A model generated the notes under the pieces. It saw nothing but the letters and a program-made list of their open reading frames with translations, ran no database searches and had not been told where the DNA came from. The position numbers were made by a program, and so were the translations under genes. From Chara braunii (taxonomy: Eukaryota; Streptophyta; Charophyceae; Charales; Characeae): a stretch of DNA of 31,274 nucleotides. Positions within the stretch are counted from its first letter, which is position 1. Each line of letters starts with the position of its first letter. The stretch is from assembly GCA_003427395.1 (NCBI GenBank), contig BFEA01000348.1, forward strand, positions 1,501,480 to 1,532,753, given 5' to 3'. Below are positions 25,624 through 31,274 of the stretch, piece after piece.

Positions 25624-28150
25624 GTCACCCCATTCGCATTCCCGTGTCTCTCGTGCTTCTGATGGCGAATGTCAAAGTCCATGCGCTGCAACACCGTTGC
25701 CCATCGCCTGATCATGACTGAGTAATCCTTCGACTTCTTCAGAGCAAACAGGGGCTCATGATCAGTCACCAGGGTGAATTTTCGTCCGTACAGGTAAGCT
25801 TGAAAGTGATTGATTCCCTAGAGAGCCGCATAGCATTCGCCCGTTGGAGCGGCGTAATTGCGCTTGCAGGCGGGCACCAATTGGGACGCATATTCTACCA
25901 CATTTTCGAGTTCGATGGGTCTCACCTGGGCAGGGATCGCCGAAATCGCCTCTGGCTGCCAGTTGGTGATGAGAACAAGGGGTTTTTCGGGATCTGGTCT
26001 TATAAGGACCGGAGCCGAAATGAGAGCAGCCTTGAGTTTGGAAAACGCCTGATCGCACTCCGACGTCCAGATCAATGGCTGGTGCTTTCGCAGGAGATTT
26101 GTGAGGGGTCCCGCAATCGCCGTGAAGCCCTTGATAATTCTTCGGTAATACGAGGCTAGGCCCAGGAAGGCGCGAATTTGCGTGATAGTGGTAGGCATTA
26201 GCTCGTCCCTAACAGCTGCCACCTTCAGCGGCTCCGGCTGGAGTTCCTTGTCCGTCACCACGTGCCCCATGAAGGGAATGATGGTGAGGAAAAACTGACA
26301 CTTCTCAAGCGCCACCTTGAAACCTGCATCTCGTAACGCATGCAATGCCCATTCAATGTGCTGCACGTGTCCCTCGTAGGAGCTCGAATACACTAGGATG
26401 TCATCCATGTACAAAATCACGCAGTAGTTGATGATGCTCTGCGCTAGACGAGCCTTCCGTACGAAATTCTGGAAAATCATATTCATGGCCCGCTGAAACG
26501 TGGCAGGCGCATTGCAAATTCCCATCGGACATCGAAACCACTGCCACGTATCTTTAAACAGCACAAGGGCCGTTTTCGGCCGATCTTCTTCCCGAACAAG
26601 AGGATGATGAAACCCATGACGAACATCAATCTTGCTGAAAAATCGAGCATCCCCAATGACATCCAATAACTCATCAATCGGGGGGAGGGGATACACATCT
26701 TTAATCATGATTTCATTTAGTTTTCGATAAGCAATGCAAATGTGAATCCCTCCAGCCTTTTTAGGTACGATCACTACAGGGAAAGATCATGGCCCTATAG
26801 CGGGTTCGATCCATCCATTAGCTTCGAACTCCTTAATCCGATGAAAGGCGGCCGCTCGTTGAGCTGGCGAGTATTGGTAGGGAGCGCAGCTAATAGGCGG
26901 ATGATATCTCGTGAGAATGACATGTTCAATTACATTAGTTAAGCCAATATCATTGTCCTGCACGCTCAATACTTCTGTGCAACTACTCAATACACAGATT
27001 AAAAACTTCCGAAGTTCCGGGGGAACGTGACTCGGGAGGGGGATCGTCGATTCCTCGGACATATTAAGGGGCATATTGATCCAATCAACCGGCCGTTCCC
27101 GCCGCTCATAGACACTAGAGAAAACGGAACTACTGGTGCGAACAAAAAAGACAGTTGCTATCATCGGGGACTCAGCGGGGCTGATCATCTCTGTTTCTTT
27201 AGTTTCAGTGTCGATCTCTGAGTCAACCGAAGTTGGTTCCACAGTTAGCGCTGTTAGATCCGTAATTTCTTGCATCAGATTAGGTACGTCACTTACCGGT
27301 GCTTCCGCTTCTTGTTTAATCAAGGCGATGGGGGCTCCTGTTATTAATAACGGTCGGGGTGAAAAAACAGAGACATCCAAATACTGTTCCGTTCGTTGAT
27401 AACACGTTCGTAAGGAAAGGGCTCCGTCGTATAATGTGCGAGGGGGTTCCAAATCATCAGCCGGGTCGGAAACTTGTAATATGGGTTCCCCGAGGAGGAC
27501 TGAAGGACTGACCTGGGTCGCTAGAGGCATGAATGCACTGTCTTCAGAATCCACGTGGAAGCTTCGAGCGGTGTCGGGGCATACTCGAAATTCTTCGAGG
27601 GTTTCATGTTCGAAAAGTTCAACCATATGCTTTCATTCTTCTTTACGAGGCATCTCTTTTTCGTATTCTCGTTCCCTGATTCCATCCCCGAGGCGCGAGG
27701 GGGAGCACTCCTCGGGATCAATGCCTCGGATCATCGCTATTTACGGCGAGTTAGGAACTCGTTTTATCGTTCGGGTGGAAACCCGCAAAGGAACTGTCTG
27801 AGGCTTTCCCCCGGTTTGCGTGAGCACTAGTTGTTTCGAATCGAAATGCAATCTTGCGCCTACAGCCATTGCCCAAGGTAATCCCAACAATACAGAGTAG
27901 GAACGTACGTCAATTATAAGTGCGTTAACTAGGACGTGTACTCATCCGACTTTTACAGCCATGTTTTCGATAATCCCTACAATGTTCATTGTTTCCTCGT
28001 CGGCAGAGACAAAGTTGTCTTTGCCAGACTGAGGAAGAATGAACTCAAGTCGCCCCGTCTTCTTGACGGTATCTAACGATATGGCCACTGCAGACAACCC
28101 TGTGTCGATAAGGGCATTAAATGGCTTGCCCCAAACTTCACAGTCACATT
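25620..28150 (-). pseudogene. pol: Outer pol, 5' part: protease, RT, RNase H
   Basis: One frame can be followed throughout. Protease (28150-27840): PFNALIDTGLSAVAIS, the D-T-G site with L after G, and YSVLLGLPWAMAVG. After a spacer with stops at about 27745 and 27640, a clean stretch from 27626 holds a variable linker rich in E, T and S and the start of RT (FHRIKEFEANGWIEPAIGP). A TGA at 26784-26786 stands where GPWSF is expected. RT follows: RFFSKIDVRHGFHH (catalytic D), RCPMGICNAPATFQRAM, LYMDDILVYSS (YMDD) and FLGLASYYRRIIKGF. TAG at 25818-25820 replaces W before GINHF. RNase H ends with VTDHEPLFALKKSKDY and HGNANGVTR at the insertion point. This is a canonical Ty3 RT, unlike that of the inner element. 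Confidence 0.88.
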
Positions 28151-28201
28151 CCGCACTTTTCCATAGCAGCGGCCGAGCTCGTACGAAGTGATCCTTTTCT
28201 G

Positions 28202-29864
28202 CTAAAAGATCGCTGCTATACGGGCGGCTTCAGGTTCAGGCTCTTTTGTGTCAGGTTCGGGAGACGCAACTTCCTCGCTTTCTTCCTTCTTCTTCAACAT
28301 CCGTTGTATGCGCTGATAAGTGAAACGCTTTTGATTTTTCTGGCATTGTTGTAGAAGCTTATCGTTCGTCACTTCAGGTATGGTGAGCAGACGTCCCACT
28401 GGGACGGGAACGCGAATGTCTTACTGCTTGAGTGTTCTTAGTACGTCAATATCTCCTGTCCGAAACTGCGGTCCTGTATTGGATTCTCGATCGTCCCACT
28501 CGAGATCATCTGGGACCGATCGGATTGCTCTGATCATGCCTGCGAGATGGAGATACTCAAGAGGGTCGACCACGTCAGCGACGTCAGAGTAAGAAGCTCC
28601 CGAGGTTGACGCTGTTATTAACGACGGGGAAGGCTGCTCGGAGGCATATGCCCCGAGTTCTCCTCCTTGGTTCGTATCCATCAAAGCGGCAACTCGTCCT
28701 TGATTCAGGGCCACGGGGGCCGCCGCAGGTGGGTGCTGACTTCGCCTGGGCTGCGGGCAATCGCGGGCGAAATGTCCGGGCTGTTTGCAGTTAAAACACT
28801 TGATCTTTCCGGCCTGATTCGCTAGATGAGGGAACTGAGGTGCGTAACCTGGAGTAGGTGGGGCAGGTAAGAGTGGAAATGACGCAGGGGCAGGCCGAGC
28901 AGGGGCCGGGTTAGGCTTGATCAACCTGCTCATTATCTGCTCCATCCTTTCCATATGGGCGGCCTGCATTTGGATCAAATTACTCATCCATTCGGACTCT
29001 TTGGTAGTGGCTAAATGGATCATCTGGGCAAGATGTAAGTTGGTTACGGCTAGCGAGGGGGATCCGGGTGGGATCCCACTCATGACTCTCGCAATTGGTT
29101 GATTCACTGGGGAGAGGAAGAAGAGACGGGTGGGGTATCGGCAACAGATCTCTCGAGGAGCTCATGGTAGGAGCGAGGATAGAACCATTCTACCGCTTGC
29201 AGCCATGATCGCCTTTTTGCTGCTACATCCCGTATAGTATCAGTAATATCTTTGTCTCCCTGACTGATATATTTTTTTGTATCGGCCAGGTCCAGTTCTA
29301 GTGCTTTTGCGATGATAGTGGGGAGCGGGTGCACCTTCGGCAGGACTTTTTTCTGCAACTTCCCTTTTAACAGACTTCGTAGATGATCGATGAACAGATC
29401 TCGAGCAGATTTCTCGTCCCGCCCAGATTTGTCCAGCGTGGTTTGAAATCGATCGACGAAATCGGGCAACAATTCTCCCGGTCCTTATGGTCGATTTTTA
29501 AGTACGTACCACGCGGCATCTTCACTAACTATATCAAATCGAGCCAAAAAGGCTTGTTTGAAGGTATTCCAATCTACCCATGCATGGTTTCTAAACTAGT
29601 CATGTGAGGTATTGCGGAGTAGAAAGGTAAGAACGAGGGGAAGATCGGTTCCGCTGTAGTTTTGAGCTTCAACAGCTTCCAGCCAAGCCTCGGGATGGGA
29701 ATGGTTGGGGAAGAAAGGGAAGGGGGCGGGGATGCTAACGATCACCCTAGTACCGTCCACCATTGGTACAGTTGGTAGGACAGTACTAGATATAGATCTG
29801 GTTACGAGGCGATCTCGACGAGCTAGTTGAGGATCTCTCCTACCTCTCGCCAGTTCGGCATACT
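28202..29864 (-). pseudogene. gag: Outer gag (capsid-like region and zinc knuckle)
   Basis: The frame opens near 29864 (ELARGRRDPQLARRDRL) with no clear ATG left, and shows a Retrotrans_gag-like region: HPEAWLEAVEAQNYSGTDL, WVDWNTFKQAFLARF, PGELLPDFVDRFQTTL and LFIDHLRSLLKGKLQ. Stops lie near 29600 (TAG for probable W) and 29490 (TAA, probable Q). A frameshift near 29105 leads into a second stretch with a P/A-rich spacer and the knuckle CFNCKQPGHFARDC (C-x2-C-x4-H-x4-C, 28757-28798). TAA at 28421-28423 precedes the last part (LLTIPEVTNDKLLQQ, E-rich tail), which stops at 28202, some 50 bp before the protease frame becomes recognisable. Confidence 0.8.
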
Positions 29865-29886
29865 ATCATCAGAACCGACACGTGTC

Positions 29887-29899
29887 GGCTCCGATACCA
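29887..29899 (-). promoter_or_regulatory. Primer-binding site of the outer element (initiator-Met type)
   Basis: The minus strand reads TGGTATCGGAGCC, one base from TGGTATCAGAGCC, the common initiator-Met tRNA site of plant LTR elements. It lies 23 bases before the gag frame opens and about 11 bases from a candidate LTR edge, in the right order and strand. Confidence 0.7.
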
Positions 29900-30121
29900 A
29901 CCTCACGCCCTGTGCTGTCTTCCGTTCGGAGTGTTAGCTGTGCGAAAAAGAGGCCCAAAAAAACAGCAAGATGGGGTGTGCCAAGGATTTTTGGAAATTG
30001 AGTGTGGGGACACAGACGAAACTGAAATCCCTCGTGTTAGTCCGATGGAGCAAGTCAATCGTTTTCGTGCGTCGCGGAATGCGCGCGCGGGCAAGGCGGA
30101 AAGAGAGGGAAAGATCCAAAT

Positions 30122-30694
30122 TCAATCCAAAAAGTATTGTCGTGCCTCCCACCGGGCTACAGCCCGTCGCTTGGAACAGAAAGGTTTGGGCACGCTTCGT
30201 GTATCTCGTTTTCGTATCAAGTCTCGTCGTCGTCCGCTGGTTAGTTCCGAGTCTAACGTGGAGGGTCTCAGTCGCGTGACTCTTTCTTTATGCTCGTCTT
30301 CTCTCCGCAAACGGTAGTGGAAACCCCTGGACTCATAGCGCTTAAAATGCTGACATTCGGTGCACAGAGTGCGCGGCGAGTGGGGTTCTACTGCCGTCCA
30401 CGGAATGACGATCAACTCGTTAAATGGCACCAATACTGAGTAAGGTGGGAAGTGCGTATCAATAATAACAAACCCGACTTCTACGAACCCAGAACAGCGG
30501 TTGGCAGGAGGGAAGTAATACTGCCCGCCGATTTGTGCAACGGCTTCTCGTACGTCCCACTCGCATGCACGTGTCCTTTCCTCACTGTAAGGAAAAGGTC
30601 GTGTTGGGATGGGAGATACGGGAGGCTGGCGCCCAATCGAAGGGTACTTGTCAGTCCACATGTCAATCAATCACAAAATATCCTGAGACGCCAT
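30122..30694 (-). pseudogene. Unrecognised ORF of about 190 codons upstream of the outer PBS
   Basis: ATG at 30694 (MASQDIL), one TGA at 30671-30673, then the same frame continues from LIDMWTDKYPSIGRQPP to TAG at 30122; an alternative ATG at 30661 gives an uninterrupted protein of 179 aa. The middle looks like folded protein: EWDVREAVAQIGGQYYFPP, FVEVGFVIIDTHFPPYSVLVP in short alternating hydrophobic strands, then RTLCTECQHF, followed by a basic C-terminus (RREDEHKERV, SGRRRDLIRKRD). No family recognised. It may be an LTR-encoded accessory protein or a captured host fragment; a chance frame is possible. Confidence 0.4.
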
Positions 30695-31203
30695 TAAGAA
30701 CAAAAGTGATTCGCACGTCCCCCAATCAATCTTTTTGGCACAAGAGAAAGAGAGCAAACACAGATCAGCTTGATCATGGCTACGGGTCCTATCAGTTCAG
30801 CACAACGTTGGTCCCTGGGTGCCTTGTTTCTCAGGGCCGCCTCGTGGCTCGGTTGCTGATGTCGTGCAGCATAAGGCAGATGACATGCGCAGTGCAAACA
30901 GAGCTACAAATCAAAACACTCTTGCATTCTCGAACAAAATACCGACGACAATCGTCTAATCAACAAAGGCGTCACACATTCCATACATGCATTCATTGTG
31001 GAAGGCACAAAAATGAGACATGCACAGGAAAAGATGGATCGCATTACTTAGTACACACGCATCCACCGTTCACAAGACAAGAAGACAGGGTCCTTGCGTA
31101 GGAGGATTACCCACGAAACTAATGGAAGAGTTCCGGAAGAAGTTCTTGTACGCAGAATGCCGACTCATTTCCATTCAAGAATCATTCAGACGCATCATCG
31201 TTC

Positions 31204-31208
<5 letters not shown>

Positions 31209-31274
<66 letters not shown>
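31209..31274 (+). repeat. (GA)33 microsatellite at the window edge
   Basis: Uninterrupted GA dinucleotides for 66 bases to the end of the window, preceded by TTCAAGAG. The true length is unknown because the window stops inside it. Confidence 0.97.

Larger units (their letters stand above)
25620..31274 (-). mobile_element. Outer Ty3/gypsy element, 5' part (right of the insertion)
   Basis: On the minus strand this holds, in order, a probable LTR (from the window end to 29911), PBS, gag, protease, RT and most of RNase H, broken by the inner element at 25619. It continues at 1-1290. Nonsense codons in every gene show that it is inactive, yet long frames remain readable, so it is not extremely old. 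Confidence 0.85.
29911..31274 (-). repeat. Probable 5' LTR of the outer element (partial, tentative)
   Basis: Everything upstream of the PBS in the element's sense should be LTR. A TG (TGTGCTGTC) at 29911 on the plus strand could be its edge. The partner LTR is not visible in the window, so neither the boundary nor the length (at least 1364 bp here) can be confirmed. It contains one long sense-strand frame (30122-30694) and ends in a GA microsatellite. Confidence 0.45.

Noticed and set aside
1-31274. tRNA, rRNA or other structured RNA genes
   Set aside because: I found no cloverleaf or rRNA core sequence; the tRNA-like matches are primer-binding sites complementary to tRNA 3' ends.
1-31274. 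A single giant virus-like element with two gag-pol sets
   Set aside because: The ACGT duplication, matching LTR ends and restored outer frame show two separate elements, one inserted into the other.

Overview
This window looks like a repeat-filled stretch of a nuclear eukaryotic genome. It contains nested, decayed Ty3/gypsy LTR retrotransposons, with no recognisable host gene and no prokaryotic signal. The host cannot be named from sequence alone. Weak hints point to the green lineage: the two elements use tRNA-Asp-like and initiator-Met-like primer sites, the inner leader carries TTAGGGTTT-like motifs, and the outer element has a PHD finger between RNase H and integrase. A fungus or other protist is not excluded.

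Layout, three levels deep. (1) An OUTER Ty3/gypsy element reads on the minus strand from its primer-binding site (29887-29899) through gag (28202-29864) and protease/RT/RNase H (25620-28150). It is interrupted at 25619 and resumes at 1290 with the end of RNase H, a PHD finger and a deleted integrase (about 300-1290). (2) A GIANT INNER element (1291-25619, 24.3 kb, also minus strand) sits inside the outer pol. It has very long LTRs (20809-25619 = 5' LTR in its own sense; 1291-5749 = 3' LTR), a 4-bp ACGT target duplication, a tRNA-Asp-type PBS (20787-20804), a 1.9-kb AT-rich leader, a 6.3-kb block of extra small genes (12470-18795), gag (9889-12330) and pol in the order PR-RT-RNase H-INT (5802-9887). 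(3) A 316-bp MITE-like DNA transposon (23115-23430) with an 8-bp target duplication lies in the inner 5' LTR; the sister LTR keeps the empty site.

The most unusual part is the block between leader and gag. On the coding strand it holds repeated copies of at least three small protein families that I do not recognise, called here alpha (5 copies), beta (3 clear copies) and gamma (about 6 copies, some tentative). Alpha and beta were originally joined in one frame. The copies nearest gag (alpha4, alpha5, gamma6) are intact and packed almost without spacers; the distal ones carry stops or frameshifts. One gamma ORF has a fragment of the element's own gag at its N-terminus. This looks like tandem duplication and diversification of accessory genes inside a retrotransposon, for which I know no description.

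Neither element is autonomous now. Both gag-pol regions carry several nonsense codons, mostly at positions where the family has W, Q or R, plus frameshifts. The two inner LTRs differ by several per cent in most places, yet share a 928-bp stretch with no difference, which suggests gene conversion or an assembly effect.
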